A DNA stretch of 64,000 nucleotides from Pezizomycotina sp. ARF18 (lineage: Eukaryota; Ascomycota): positions 84,427-148,426 of the forward strand of contig AZLU01000096.1 in assembly GCA_002224055.1 (NCBI GenBank). Direction: 5' to 3'. The position numbers and the translations under genes were made by a program. A model generated the notes under the pieces. It was not told where the DNA came from. It worked only from the letters and a program-made list of their open reading frames with translations, and did not search any database. Position 1 is the stretch's first letter; each line of letters starts with the position of its first letter. Positions 24,618-37,311 of the stretch are shown here, in pieces.

Positions 24618-25081
24618 TTACTTCCAGTACTGCGGGCACTGCATCGTCTTGACCTGCGCCCTGATTCTGTCCGAACTCGGCAGCGCGACCATTGGTGAGG
24701 TAGTCCATGACGTTCTTGCCAACGTTGAAGCTGGGCGCGCCGTGATCGACGGCGACTACCCACGCGTTCTTGCCGTTGTAGGAGATGCTGTAGCAGACTC
24801 CGCAGCTGGGCTGTTCCAACCGCCGACATCGGGGAGGCGACGACGCCCCAACCTCCGCGACCTTGGTTGAAGTACGGGATGCTGCCGAAGGATCCCCACT
24901 TGTGAGAGAGCCCGTAGCGGCCGTCGGAACAGGCGACCGTGCTTAAGGATTGGCCGGCGTTATCGTAGGTAGCGTCCCATTTGATGGTTTGCGTCCCGAC
25001 GGTGGCGCGCGTCTCGATGGATGGGGCGGCGGAGGCGAGACCGGCGGCGGCGAGGGCGAAGAGGGTGGTGGTGAATTGCAT
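24618..25081 (-). CDS. Cerato-platanin family secreted protein
   Basis: A small secreted expansin-fold protein of the cerato-platanin (snodprot) family, located in the wall and outside the cell; family members bind chitin oligomers and can elicit plant defence. ATG 25081 starts a signal peptide ending ASAAP. Then come TQTIKWDATYDNAG, the family signature STVACSDGRYGLSHKWGSFG, GGWGVVASPMSAVGTAQ, CGVCYSISYNGKNAWVVAVD, HGAPSFNVGKNVMDYLTNGR and AAEFGQ. The fourth Cys is in MQCPQYWK just before TAA at 24618-24620. All four conserved Cys are present. Length is about 154 residues, normal. Two frame breaks, near 24815 and 24665. No intron. Confidence 0.88.
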
Positions 25082-27944
25082 TTTTACGTATTTAGGATGG
25101 CTAGATAACCGATCAATGCGGATTGGAGAAATTTATAGGTATGGGATTGTTGTTATTAGATTAGGCTACTGTAAAGCGATGATGAGAATGATGATGATGT
25201 TGTATGATGATGAAGAGGGGAAAAGAGTTCTCAGACGTCCCACAGGCTCTCATTATATACACAGCTTTCCAATTACGTCTTTCCATTTTTGTTTCCAGAC
25301 TTAGTTATACTCAGTTTAGTCTCAGCTCAGAATAGCTCATGTTTTTTTTTTTTTTTAAATCGATCGCATGATTGAAATAAATGTCACGTAACTACTAGTT
25401 TGTTATGGGTCCAGCAATGGTCAAGCTACATGCGATCGGATCTTCGGGTAATGTCAATGTAACGGTCGTCGCCTGATGGTCATGGCACGATACTATTAGT
25501 TCTATCGATAAGCACTACTTATTAGTATATCCCAGCCCTTCCGTTTCTATTTGAGAAAAACACAAAAGTCAATATACTGTAGCGACGGCATAATATCATT
25601 TTTCCAAGCTATAGCTCGCTTAGGCTTAAAGACAGCCCGAAGGATAGGAATTCGATGGAAAAACAACTAAAATCGATCCTTCTAGCTCGGGGCAAGGGTA
25701 AAGTACAGGAAGGAAGTCGCTCGTTGCTTTTGCTAGATCCAGGATAGAAGTATCTTGTTCAGAGTGTTCATGAGCATGATTTTCCGGAACCGACCGCATG
25801 CGGAACATCTAGGCAAGGATGTAATTTCTTAGCTTCTTATTTTGCATTCCTTTCTTCATGATCCTTGAAATTATCAACACGTAGCTACTCAATACAGATG
25901 GGTATACCAATATGAGTATACGATAAATCCATATATAGAGCTAATTGTTTCTGTAATCACTGCAATCTACCGCGTCTCCGGCGAGCCGCTATTTTCTGCG
26001 ATTTTAAGAAAAATAATCATTGCAAAGTTTTGGCGTGATGCTCGTTATTTTGTGGAGTGAGCCGCGGCTGATATATTTAATGATGCACTTTGCTTAGGTA
26101 CACTCCCTCCAGCCCAGCCTAGGCGACATCGCCGGCTGTGCGAAATGGTAGTAAACTGAAGATGGCATTGGTTAGAAGACGTGTTGAGAGTTAAGAAAAT
26201 TCGTCTGACTTTCCTTTGTTTTTTGATTTAAAGATCTTTGATTTTCTTCTACTAAAATTGCGAGACTTAGCTCTCGACGAAGTTTTTTGTCGCGTAGATC
26301 GTGATCAAAACAACGCAATATTGTAATTACCGAGACCATTTTCTAATATCGGAATATCGCCAATGCGGCGGAGAATTTTTCTTGACAAGGAATGCCTGAC
26401 AAAAAGTACCAGACTCGGTCGAAGAAACATTAATGTTACTCCGAGCGTTCATGGTTGTTAGCATGATCATAATAACCTAATCCTGCAGTCACTTTTCCAT
26501 CAAAACTGTTGTACTTGTCATTATAACAATTTGCTATAATGGCTGATGGAAAAACTTGTGAATAACTGAGCTCCCGCAAAACAAACATGAGCTGAAATGG
26601 AGCTGAAATATTGATTAATTGAACATTACATTGATCAGAGCATTTTCTATGCATTCCAATATCAATTTGAGAGTTCGTCCGCACGACGATTGTAAAGACG
26701 AATGACATCCTTCTGGGCTGAGGATGAGATGCATGGCGGGGGATATAAAAATGCGGGGCAAAAGGCTGAAGTGGGGGACTTATCTCTGTCTGTGCAACAT
26801 GATGGAGGGTGACATCGTAGCGATTAACCTGCTTCACTCTCCATGTTGGCTTCTCTGTGATCTTTCACCTGGAATATTTTGGCTGAGCCTTTGCTCGGAT
26901 TGATCCGATCTCCGGAAGTATCGATTCAGCCTTAAAGTTTGATCGCAGACCTTTTGTCTGTAAGCGTGTGTAATTGCAAGACATGGGTTAAAGACCGAAA
27001 GGATTTGTCCTATTTTCATTTATTGTGTTCTAGACCCTGGCTGATTGTAACTACCAGCGGCGGGAGTGCTTGCCACTCCCGATCGGCGGATTCGGTATCA
27101 CTGCGAGTCCGACACGACAGACCTTCGGCCCGATGACACTGGGGTTAATGATTTGAACTCCTAGCAAGCCTCGTTTTATAACACGTCATTTCTTGGGCAA
27201 GGTTTCTTGGAGACTGTTGTTAAACGTGTTTCGTGATATTGATGGATTGACCGACACGTCTGCTACCAGCTAGGCTTATCCATTGGTTATACCGGTCGGC
27301 GCTTATATCGCGCCGGGAACCACTAATTCGCTCCTGTGCAAGGTTCCCGGCTTGGCTGACACGGGAATGTCCATTGTACAAAGAATTGAATAGATATATA
27401 GAACCAGTGAATCTCTCAATGAAATTAGGCTATACTGATGCCGCCGAACGATGTCTCTCGAACCGCTTTCGATTGTCTGATATGCCAGAGGCTTGGTGAG
27501 ATAAAATGATCTCCGTACCGTGCTTCCATGTATGCACCCATTTGGCACCTACCACATGGAGCCACCTGTTGCGTACCGTCGAGGAGAGCACGTCGTCGTG
27601 AGATATGGCGTTTTCTTCATGGTTGCGCACTTAAGCAACTAGCACCCTGAGTCTTGATCATGCGACACTACACTTGCGTCAGGAAATGGCGATAAAAAAC
27701 AATGAAAACGCGCCATCGAAATGCAAGCAACGTCAACTCCATAACACCCCTTAGATATATTATAAATAATAATTCTATCAACACGCGCGACTGTATATCG
27801 TAGCTTCATATAACGTAGTGAGCCGTGATTTTTTCAAACTTTCAGTATCTCATTTAGGCTTGTTCGTTCTGTGCAATAATAATTACCTAAATTCTTCAGT
27901 TATTTATATATCCATATTTTGTTAATTTTTATTATTTGACCGGT
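25082..27944. other. Long gene-free stretch
   Basis: The start is the promoter side of the cerato-platanin gene. The open minus-strand frames at 26436-26837 and 26834-27019 have no motif. A T14 run lies at about 25341. I see nothing else supportable before the tandem array. Confidence 0.35.
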
Positions 27945-28229
27945 AGATGCGATGCCTGGCCGTGTTATTTAGCACTTTCTCATGGTTGGGGCGCTAACTA
28001 CTCGAATCAAACCACATGAATGGGGTAGGCTCTCGTGGTTGGCGCGTAACGGAACCTAACGTCGAGTTTCGCTAGAATCCCCAATCCCTGGACACATCTC
28101 ACAATTTATCATCCAACGGTCGGTCTGGGGACGTTTTGCATTGATATGCTGAACCAATCACTGAATCTTACTTACCTAGCACCGGCGTCTGATTTGTTCC
28201 GTGAAGCACTTAATGGCGGTAAATATAAT

Positions 28230-28330
28230 CCCATAGGATCGATAATTCAACAACATATCATCCGACCACCCAGAAGATTCTAATCATAGGAAGATATCGC
28301 AACTAGAAGTGTATATAATTGTAGCCTATC
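28230..28330 (+). promoter_or_regulatory. Conserved upstream block, array unit 1
   Basis: Contains CATAGGATCGATAA...ATATCATCCG followed by GTGTATATAATTG. The same order recurs at about 29869-29960 (unit 2), 31845-31935 (unit 3, with ATATATAAATTAG) and 33381-33455 (unit 4). Conservation ahead of otherwise diverged genes suggests a shared core promoter. Confidence 0.5.
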
Positions 28331-28565
28331 GACCTCCCTCACTCCTCTTCACAGTCCTCTTTAAATTTACAACATTCTTACTTCGACCAAAAGAAAAGAA
28401 AAAAAGCTCTTATAAATCAGTTCTTCTAGAACCCAAGAACTTAAGAAACACTCACTACACGGTCGAAATCTATCAAACCCCAAATATCAACTCTGCTTAA
28501 TCCTTCGTCCTAAATCCGGTTAACAAAATACCGTTTACATCAAATATATTCCGCAACCATCCACA

Positions 28566-28969
28566 ATGCGTTTTCTCCTAAGCCTTGGTTTTGTCTCCCT
28601 CCTCGCTACAAGCGGTTGCGGTATGTTATTCCTCGTCAAACTGAGGAAGGAGCCATTTGTGCTAGCAATGGTGGTAGCTACACTGAAATTTCCCTTTCAA
28701 ACTGTTTCCTCCCTCTTCAAGATAATTTTGTTTTATTCCCCTTTGGCAATGTTGTCTACATTGCTCTACTCGTAAAATGCCGGCCTCGTGGATTGCAATT
28801 CTCTGCATTCTAACTAGAATCTGCTCTGATACATTTCTTTTTTTTTCCCTCGGGGAAACGCATAGGCACAACAGGACCGTTAATAAAGTGTTGTCCGGGT
28901 TGGGTGCCAGGCCCACCTGCTCCCTGGTCACCATCGTTTGTTACTTGCGTCAGAGAGAAGTCTGACTGA
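28566..28969 (+). CDS. Small secreted Cys protein, array unit 1
   Basis: ATG 28566 encodes the signal peptide MRFLLSLGFVSLLATSG; after one base shift the mature start reads VIPRQTEEGAICASNGG. The last exon begins at 28866 after ACGCATAG and reads TGPLIKCCPGWVPGPPAP then FVTCVREKSD and TGA at 28967. The CCPG-W-V-x-G core and the terminal KSD are shared with other units. It has three to four Cys. The gene is probably functional if the shift near 28620 is an error. An extracellular, effector-like role is inference. The intron donor is not conserved with the other units, so the middle is uncertain. Confidence 0.55.
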
Positions 28970-30172
28970 ACGAGCTCCGAAGGCGACGAATGCTGTGACC
29001 GTACGCTGCATCCGATTGAAAAGACGGATCCGTTTAGGATAACCAGCGTTGAGTTGAAAAAAAAAATAAAGGTTCAGCATGCTTATTGACGACGGACGAC
29101 GCAGCTGCTAGTGCATCACCCTAAACTTACCAATACTTAAGTAGGGGTATTCATAGTAGAAACTTTGCGAACTTTTTTTTTTTTTCTCTACTTTTTGGTG
29201 TTTGGCGTATGCATTGTTAGATCTTTACAACAAGAAAAAAAAAAAAAAAAAGAAAAGGGACATATCAATTCCCTCATCTTGAATTATGGGTTCCACGACC
29301 AGGAGTATCAATAGAGTTTCGTTCAGACATTTTTTATTCTGCAGTTTGTAAACTAGGTAGTCATTATTGTCACGTCATTTCATCTATAGGTTGTACGTTG
29401 AATTTATATCAATATTTTCCGTCGCTGTTGGTCGACTTTTTATTAGAGGTGACATATATCTAAGCTCTCAACCATCATGGTACATTGCTATCAAATGATA
29501 GCTCGAAAAAGTGTATGAGAAAGCAGAACCTTGACGTGAGTACGTGGATTCGTTGTTTGGCTATCAACACGAATAAGCCAAGTTGACAAAACTTAGAACA
29601 CTGGTTCCGTGGGTTTTAGGCAGAATCACCCCAAATCCATGAGCTCTATCGTTTTTGAACGTTCCATATTTCGAGAAGAGAAAAGCCACCTACATCTTTC
29701 CGCTTAATGCCCCGGTTTTTAATTTCATCGCGATCATGTCGCCTGGATAATACTGCAATCCCCGCGCGAATTTTAGAATTTGATATGCAACGTCGGTCTG
29801 AAAGCACTGTGATGTCGATATCCTGAACCAATAAAATCACTGCCCTTATTTTCGCATTGATACAATTCAATCGGATAGATAACACATCATCCGGTAATAG
29901 AGAATCTCTGAATGATAAGAAGATATGAGGGTTAGCAATGTATAAATTAGGGTCCTTTAACTTTTCTGTTCCCTTTCCCACTTAATATTACCGCGTGAAT
30001 TTTTTATTCTACTAAAGAACCCGAATACATTGGTTTCCCCAGAACCCAAAAAGCACTACACGATCGATATATATATTAAACCATAAATTTCTAACATCAC
30101 TTCATCCGTTATACTAACTGGGTATATCGAAATAACATTTATAAAACCACTGCTTTATATACGACTCTAACG

Positions 30173-30600
30173 GTGCGTTTTCTCCTAAGCCTTTGTTTCG
30201 TCTCCTTCCTCGCAAGGAGCAGGTCTGGCCTGGTTGTACCTCGTGATGAAAAGCTTTGTGTCACGGTTGGCTGTAAGTTGTCCTTCAAGCCCTCTTTACT
30301 CTCTTCTCTCTCTCTCCTTTAGCATAACTGATTCTTTTCTTTGCCCGCGGCGTCTGCATTCAATCACACCTTCTTTTACCAGTCCCGCCCATACTGAGTC
30401 TGTAGACTCTGAGCTAGGATCATACTGATATATGAATTCTCTCTTTCTTCTTTCCTTCTCGAAACTCACAGCAATTGCAATTTATATCGGCTGCTGTGAT
30501 GGCCTTGTACAAGGTCGAGTGGGAGAGAATATCGGTAACGGGATGTCGGGATACTACTGCGAGTTTCCCGAGAAGTCTGGTTGGACTCGCTTCGGAGACA
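30173..30600 (+). pseudogene. Small secreted Cys protein relic, array unit 2 (start codon lost)
   Basis: The region aligned with the other starts reads GGTGCGTTTTCTCC, so the ATG has become GTG. The signal peptide region follows (RFLLSLCFVSFLARS, then SGLVVPRDEKLCVTVGC) up to a GTAAGTT donor. The second exon after CACAG (30470) reads IAIYIGCCDGLVQGRVGENI and MSGYYCEFPEKSG, aligning with CCPGxVxG of units 1 and 3. The conserved TGA has become TGG, so the stop is lost too. This is true decay rather than indel error. Confidence 0.55.
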
Positions 30601-32145
30601 GCGAAAAATTCAGGAGTGGCATTGATTTGCATTTCACGGTTTTATTTTATTTATTTATTTATTTATCTTTTCTCACAGAGAAAAGCCACCAGCCCATCTC
30701 TTTCTGGATGCTTTTCCTCACAAAAAAAAAATAAATAAAAAATACAAAGCAGAACCATGCTTAATGGGTTTTGCCATTGGGAATAGTATCGGAGTTCAGG
30801 TAGAATTCAAATGTGTAGTTTGCACAATAGTTACTCATTTTGATGTTGTATGTATAAATTATAGTTTTTTACACATATTTCGAGGCTGTAAACAAGTCCA
30901 TCCATCGGACCACGTATGATATCGAGTAATACGAATTACATTCCTGCTGGATGTTATCACGGCGAGGGGTTGCTTGCAGTAAGTCGACCGTGTCTAGTTA
31001 TTATCTAGGCGCGAATCTTACGTTTCACCGTCCAACAATTTCCCTCATAGCTTTTAAACAGCGCCTATACTTATCAATTGTGGGCAATGAACTGCTTGAA
31101 GTCGCTTTTCTGTCTGGTTATAATAACTTGTCAACCCTAATACCATAGCGGGAGGCTGTATTTGTTGTTTCGGGCGCTTCTATTGAGGCTAATATAGCTT
31201 GTTTTCTAGGTCGGTTCTGTTTCGGTCCACCCACCTTTGTCCGCTAGTATTTACGAAGTCAGCTATGTTTTTGTGTGTCTGAAATTGTTTTAATTTTACT
31301 TTATTTACTCTTGTTTAAATTACAAGGTTTAACTTTGATCGAGCCATTTCTTCCGAAATGTTGCTAGGTTATTGCATCTATCGATTGCAACTTGGATTTA
31401 TATACATATTTTTTGTCTCGTTTTTATCTTAGCTGTGACATATAACTGAATGGTGAACCATGAAGGCGAAATTGCTATAATGATAGCTTGAGAACCTGAG
31501 TACGAGGAAAGTGTATTGGAGTTTATCCGGCCGCATTGACCAGTTCGAAAGACCAGTTCAGTAATTGTTAGACAGGTTATTCCAAATCTATGAATTGTGT
31601 GATTTTGAATATCTGATATCTCCGGAAGAGGAAAGCGTGTCCTACCTCTTTTAAGTTAATACCTCAGTATTTAGTTTATCATGGTCTCAGTACGTGGAGT
31701 TTCGTTCATCCATCTCGCACCTCCCATATGGGGTAACGTAACATCATTATATCGATACCCTAAAACGATCGCTGAATTCTATCCAGCTAGTGTCGGCGTC
31801 TGATGTGTTCCACGAAGCGCTTATTTTTTCGCAGTTGACACAATTCCGGATAGATAGATAGATAGTATATCATCCGGCAACAGAGAACTCTGGATCATAA
31901 AAAGATCTGAGGTTTAGAAATATATAAATTAGTCTGTTTGCGCCTCTACTTAATTTCCAACTTATAATACTACCTAAAATTTCTATTTTACCAAAAGAAC
32001 TTATATAAATTAATTTTTTCTTAAAACTCTAAAAACGCTAGACGATTAAATCATTTTAAACCGTATATATTAACTCCAAAATTTTTTTGTTAATCCGCTT
32101 ATTAAAATTTATTACAAAAGGTTTCCTCTATATATACTATTTACC

Positions 32146-32577
32146 ATGCGTTTTTTCCAAAGCCTAGTTTCCTCTCTCTCCTAGCAACGAGTAGTTTCGG
32201 CTTGGTTCTATCTCGTCAAGAAGGATGCTAATGTGCTTTGTGGGTCGTAAGTTGTCTTGAATGTTATCTGTAAACTTCCGTTGAGAATAAATGTGTTTCA
32301 TCTCCCTTTGTTTTTTCTTTGTTTATATTGAACACTGGTTCCACACTTGAGCACCCTGTTCAAGTTGCATCTATTGTAATTCTGCGCATTTAATGGGGTA
32401 TACTCTATACTCTTACACGAAAACTCCTCTCTTTTTTCTTCCCTTTTTCATTTCTTCTAGAAATATACATAGTCACAAATAGCGAATATACACTGCTGTC
32501 CGGGTTTGGTACCAGGTCCTCCTGGTACCACAACCAATGGAGCGCCTATGTGTATATCTCCGCCCAAGTCAGACTGA
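32146..32577 (+). pseudogene. Small secreted Cys protein relic, array unit 3 (AT-shifted)
   Basis: ATG 32146 then RFFQSLV..., shifted by one base against units 1 and 4. FGLVLSRQEG follows, then a GTAAGTT donor. After the TTCTAG acceptor the last exon reads CCPGLVPGPPGTTTNGAPMC and ISPPKSD, TGA at 32575. The unit and its promoter are markedly richer in A/T than units 1 and 4, as expected for RIP-type C-to-T change in a duplicated segment. Confidence 0.5.
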
Positions 32578-33644
32578 ACGAGCTTCGAGAACGACAAACG
32601 TTGCAATGCTTGCTTACCGAAAAAAAAATTATCTTTTAATTCCGAATTCCGCTATCACGGGTATGCATCGGAGTTTAGATTGAATTTCAAACGTATAAAT
32701 ATATGACTGGTTGGACATTTGATTTATTTATTTATCTATTTATTTATTCTGCATTTTGTAAACTAGTTGGTCCTTTTGATGTAATTGCACCTATCTGTTG
32801 CAACTTGGATTTATGCATATATTCGTCTTGTAGTTCTTATTGTACGTGTGACAATCTAAATACCGGACCATACAGGCGAAATTACCACAATGATACTTCA
32901 TCCCGGCGCACATTGATAAATTATCATGTAACGTCAGATTGAAAGCATTGTTGTGTTGATCCTTGGTCCTCTTGAAGTGAATTCAATTATATTATGGATG
33001 TAGAACTACTGTAATCATGTATGGAGGGGAAACCCGGTGTTTACGTCCTACGGCCTGCACCAACGGAGGTAAAGAAACACCACAATAGCCACATATGAAC
33101 GTGATAAATTTTTAATAACAGATCAACAAAGAACGACGTATTGATTAAATAATCAATACATAATACAAATTTACACGCCGGAAGTTGCGATATATAAAGG
33201 CAGGAGATTACGCTGTATAAATAATAGTTCTTTGTAGTAATAGTCCTCGTGTGCGATGCTTGGTTCTGTGCAGTGCTCCTGTAAGGTGCTCTCAATAAAT
33301 CCAACCATTGAATCCTCTCGACTTCACATCGGCATCCGATTTGTCCCATGAAGAAACTTCTTCTTCGCGTGAATACACTTTCATAGGATGGATAACATAT
33401 CATCCGGCAGCGAAGAAGCTCTCGATTACAAGAAAAATACTACTAACTTTAAATTATAAATCGGAGCCCTATTACTTCTTAGACTACCTTACCTTCTTAG
33501 TAGTACTTAAATTTTCGATTCCAACAACAAACCGTTATAAATTAGTTCTTCTTACACGATCGAAACATAACGAGCCCTTAACTATCAACTCCCCATAACC
33601 TTCTGCTGAACCTGCTCAACAAATCATTTTCGTAACCATTTACA

Positions 33645-33992
33645 ATGCGCCTTCTCCTACGTCTGGGCTTTGTTTCTCTTCTCGCAACGAGCGGGTCTGG
33701 TCTTGTCATTCCTCGTCAAATCCGGGTTGCTCAGGAGGGTGTAAGTTATCCTGAAAATTCTCCTTACTCTTTCTTTTCCTGTGCATAGGTCATAGTAAAT
33801 CTCCACATTTTCAAGCAGTTACTGAAAGGCAATCCTCTCTTCTTTTTTACTCTCTCCCTCTCGGAAACAAAAACAATCTATAGCATGGACTATGTTACTG
33901 CCTGCTGTCCAGGTTCCATCATGGCCCAAAGATCCCGATGAGCCCCGGTGGACGGCGCATCTCTGCGTGGATCCCAACAAGTGGAATCCGTG
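33645..33992 (+). CDS. Small secreted Cys protein, array unit 4
   Basis: This is the best-preserved signal exon: MRLLLRLGFVSLLATSGSG then LVIPRQIRVAQEG and a GTAAGTT donor at about 33740. The acceptor CTATAG ends near 33883. The second exon carries CCPGSIM and, after one base shift, PKDPDEPRWTAHLCVDPNKW with TGA at 33990. The CCPG core and third Cys are kept. About 70-75 residues. The family is unknown to me; it has the form of a candidate secreted effector. Confidence 0.55.
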
Positions 33993-34200
33993 ATAGAAAA
34001 CAAAAAAAAAAAATGCCGGAACCACTAATTCAAACCATCCGTAGAAACGAGATTGAGAATACTTGCAAGGGACAGACGAAAGCTAATCCAATAAGATCGA
34101 CAAGTTTCAACCACGACATCAATTTCGTCAAACTGAATTTCGCAATTGGCAGTTTTATCGGACGTCAGGTTGAATTTTCAAATGCACATTTTGTAGGGTA

Positions 34201-35569
34201 GTTTGTCGTTATTTAGTTATACAGCAATTGAATCTTTATATGTTTAACAAAGCTATACATTCGTGGCCTTGTTAAAACGCCCGCGACATGGATTGGAGTA
34301 AACGGTAATAGAATTTTTGCTGCACAGTACCGTGTCAGTACTCTGTCGGCAGCTTGTATGTCAACCATGTGCAACTTATTTTAAATTTAGTGGGTATCTT
34401 ACATTTGATCGTGCGACGGCTTTTTCCATTGCTCGCCACGGCGCCTATGTTTATGGTGGATTTTGTGCTACCGAAATGATTTAGGTCTCACGATTTCCTA
34501 GACTTTGGGCTAATATCGTAGAGGCGTGTATTTAGCGGCCTTGTAGCAATGACATAGCCGCATTCTAAGGAATTTTCGCTGTGGTTTCTCCCCTTGATTC
34601 TCCGTCGTCTACGCACTGCCATATCCTCTCTTTTGGAAGTGTTTCCGAAATCTGTGTTCCGCTTCGTTTGGAATTTGAGGGGGGGTTTATATAGAATGGT
34701 GAATTGGGAATGACGCAGAGTCAGGTTGCTCATGAGTGATTTGAGTAATGCTTTGTCAAAAGTCGCGCCACAATGCCAACTGGCAAGCTAGTAGTTCTTT
34801 TTACACGATGACATTGAAGACTGTGACGGACTACAAAAGAAATTGTAATGCTAGATACTCAGGTGCAAAATATGCATCGGCGGAACAGAAAAGGAACACT
34901 TACTCATTACTACAGGGAGGTTTAATAGAGTTTCGTTGATCGAGTCGCAATCACAGTTGTCCCTGTGGTCTTTACGATGAAGGTTTCTCGTGATATTAAA
35001 AAGCTGTTGCTCTGTTGTATTTTTGGCACTTTTGAAGAGGTAGTAAAATACGGAGCCTGGGCACGAATTTATAGCCGGCAAATGTTACTCCAGTGAGTAA
35101 TCCACGTGCACGTATAGGCGGTGCGCATCTGATGAGATACATTTACGGTTTTCTATGGAAAGGGCGAGCTTCGTGGCACATTCATGTATCGCGACATCTC
35201 ATGAGGTTGAATGGGACGATGTTTTTCAAGTTCAACCTCATCGTGACTTTTTACATTGACAAAACTAATGGTCATATGGGGACTTGATAGCTTGAACAGA
35301 CGAACAAAAATATCTTGGGCGAAATATGTTGTTTTAATTAAGATGGTCTTGGTGATTGCGTTGCTCTTACTCAGTGAAATGACAATTGAAACCGCGACAA
35401 TGTTCGAGGAATGCATGAGTGGTATCGCAAAGCTCATGATCGGCTTCAGGTGGGCTCTCGAGCAGAGGCAGTCTCCACCCGAGACACACAGGCAGGGAAC
35501 ACGCCCAAACGGTTAAACGGGTAAACGGTTCTCAAACCCAAATTGACCTATAACTCGGTCCGCCTCGAG
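34201..35569. other. Intergenic stretch after the tandem array
   Basis: No recognised gene. Frames at 34851-35081 and 35153-35437 (minus) and 35256-35516 (plus) overlap each other and have no motif. Confidence 0.35.
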
Positions 35570-36054
35570 CTAGCCGTCTCTGAGTCTAACCCGAGTCCGG
35601 AGAACGGTCGCCGTCAAGCTCTTGCGATTTGACATCAGTATCATCTGCAGTTCCCTCTCCTCAGAAATAATACCGAGTCTCTCCAACGCGCCGACCTCTC
35701 CGACGACTTCAATCGGTCCCGGCATGCGTACGACCTTGAAAGTGTACCGGTGCGCCTCTTCGTCGAACCATGGCGTAATTCCGTAAAAGCTAAAAAAATA
35801 AAAGTAAAAAAAAAAAGAATTGGCAGACTACTCCACAGTATCTAAAACAGAAGAATATTTGTACACTTACGTCGGGTACGTTAACCACAGCGCGAGTTTT
35901 AAGAAGTGTACGGCATTTATTGCTTCGTTGCTCTTGGGTCGGCCCCGGCAGCGACTTCGTCGAGGATGCGGACCGCCTCGTTGACTTTATCCATGAGCGG
36001 TTCGGCGCCCATGGTGGCTGGTGAAATTGGTCTTGGGGATTCGCTAGTGTCCAT
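35570..36054 (-). CDS. Conserved-looking hypothetical protein, two exons
   Basis: ATG 36054 gives MDTSESPRPISPATMGAEPL, MDKVNEAVRILDEVAAGADP and, after one base loss, NEAINAVHFLKLALWLTYP. An intron at 35870-35790 (GTAAGTG...TTTTTAG, T-rich tract before the acceptor) joins in frame to FYGITPWFDEEAHRYTFKVV and RMPGPIEVVGEVGALERLGI, ending RVRLRDG and TAG at 35570. About 135 residues, no signal peptide or TM segment. A protein of this shape looks soluble, with a beta-rich C-terminal half. I do not recognise a family. Support comes from the clean intron that connects two coding-like exons. Confidence 0.6.
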
Positions 36055-36231
36055 TATAGGTCTGATTTTTAAACGACGAGAGATTATGATTTTTCTTTTT
36101 AGCGATGCTTGCGTCGATTTATAGGTAGGTATCCTTGAACGTAGGCTTAGTGGTAACTGTCTTGAATAGTTTAAGGGAGAAGGGAGCTATCTGGTGGCAT
36201 ATATACAGAAAAGAATCCAAGAGAATGTAGC

Positions 36232-36757
36232 TCATTTCACGAGGTCAAGTTGAGCCCTCGATTGACACAAACCTGGGTTTGAGTGATAATTTACATCCAC
36301 TGCCGTCTCCTGAATGGCAACGCTCTGCATGTTAAGAAGTCTTTTCGGTAAGCTCAAAATATCATCCCAAGTTATTCTCCTTTGAAGAAGTGATGGCAGC
36401 CCATCGGGATATCCTTCCAAAGGGACGAGAACGCCCGGGACTTGAAGTGTGAAATCGTGAGCCTAAGGACTGTTAAAATTCCTGTATTAATCTGGCATTC
36501 TTCAAGCGTAGTCGCCTTTCGGTAGTCAACGTCTTTGCCCACAAAGCCAGCATTCTGGATGTCTCCGACTCAATCCTAGCTATTTCCTCCGAATGAGCGT
36601 TGTCCATATGTCTCAATCTAACCCTCACGTAGCTGCACGACGGACAGCAATCCACTACGATCCATAGCAAGAAAGCTGCACGTAGGAGAATGACAAGTGA
36701 ATAAACCTCAAAGAACTCGATGAAACCGTAAAACAAAATAAGCCGACACAATGGCAT
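36232..36757 (-). CDS. Hypothetical membrane-associated protein, frame-broken
   Basis: The N-terminal part (36757-36473) has a hydrophobic segment, YSLVILLRAAFLLWIVV, then a charged helix, SEEIARIESETSRMLALWAK. After a break near 36470 the other frame reads FTLQVPGVLVPLEGYPDGLP, ITWDDILSLPKRLLNMQSVA and IQETAVDVNYHSNPG, ending at 36232. The two parts may be separate exons or one exon with an indel. No family is recognised. One TM segment with a coiled cytoplasmic part is the simplest reading. Confidence 0.4.
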
Positions 36758-37311
36758 TGCCGTTTACGCCTTTGTATTGCTGATACATGTTTTGTTTTTA
36801 TAAAACCACACATTTGAAACTCGAAACATGCAACCATCATCGCTTGAAAGAAAAAAGCTACTGGAAACAAAACGCAAACGACTTGTAAATGGCAATGCTA
36901 CGGCGTAACCTCGTTATAAAACGCAATACAGTGAAAACGTTTGGAAACGGGAAACAAAGTTTGAGATATCGTTCTAAAGCCTTCGTCACATCAGGTTGAC
37001 AAGTTTGTCGATGTACGCAAGGCCGTGGTTTCTTCACAGCAGATCCCGCTGATAGTTGCTCGCAATCCGTTTGACTTCCCCCCCCCGAAAGATCTCGCTT
37101 GGTTGATATATAGAGAGAATGCTATCTAGGAGGACCTGCTTCAATCGCCCTTTTGAAGTCTAACTATTCTCCCACCACACACAGAACGAAACCAATGATA
37201 GGAGTAAAAAGACTGCGATATCTAAGAAACAAGATGTTCACCGCCTCCGCGACTTCCTAACAATCATCTACATCCTCCCGCTCCACCACCGCCCCCGCCA
37301 CTAATCGACGA

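Larger units (their letters stand above)
27945..34200 (+). repeat. Four-unit tandem segmental duplication carrying small secreted Cys-protein genes
   Basis: Four diverged copies with start positions at 28566, 30173, 32146 and 33645, spacing 1.6, 2.0 and 1.5 kb. Shared blocks include the upstream CATCCGGCAACAGAGAA region with a TATAAAT box about 250-300 bases before the start, a signal-peptide exon, an intron with GTAAGTT donor, a CCxG exon and a 3' block (TGAACGAGCT..CGA). Farther 3' is a conserved GTTCAGGTTGAATTTCAAATG-like segment and, in units 1 and 3, TTTGTAAACTAG. All units are head to tail. Confidence 0.75.
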
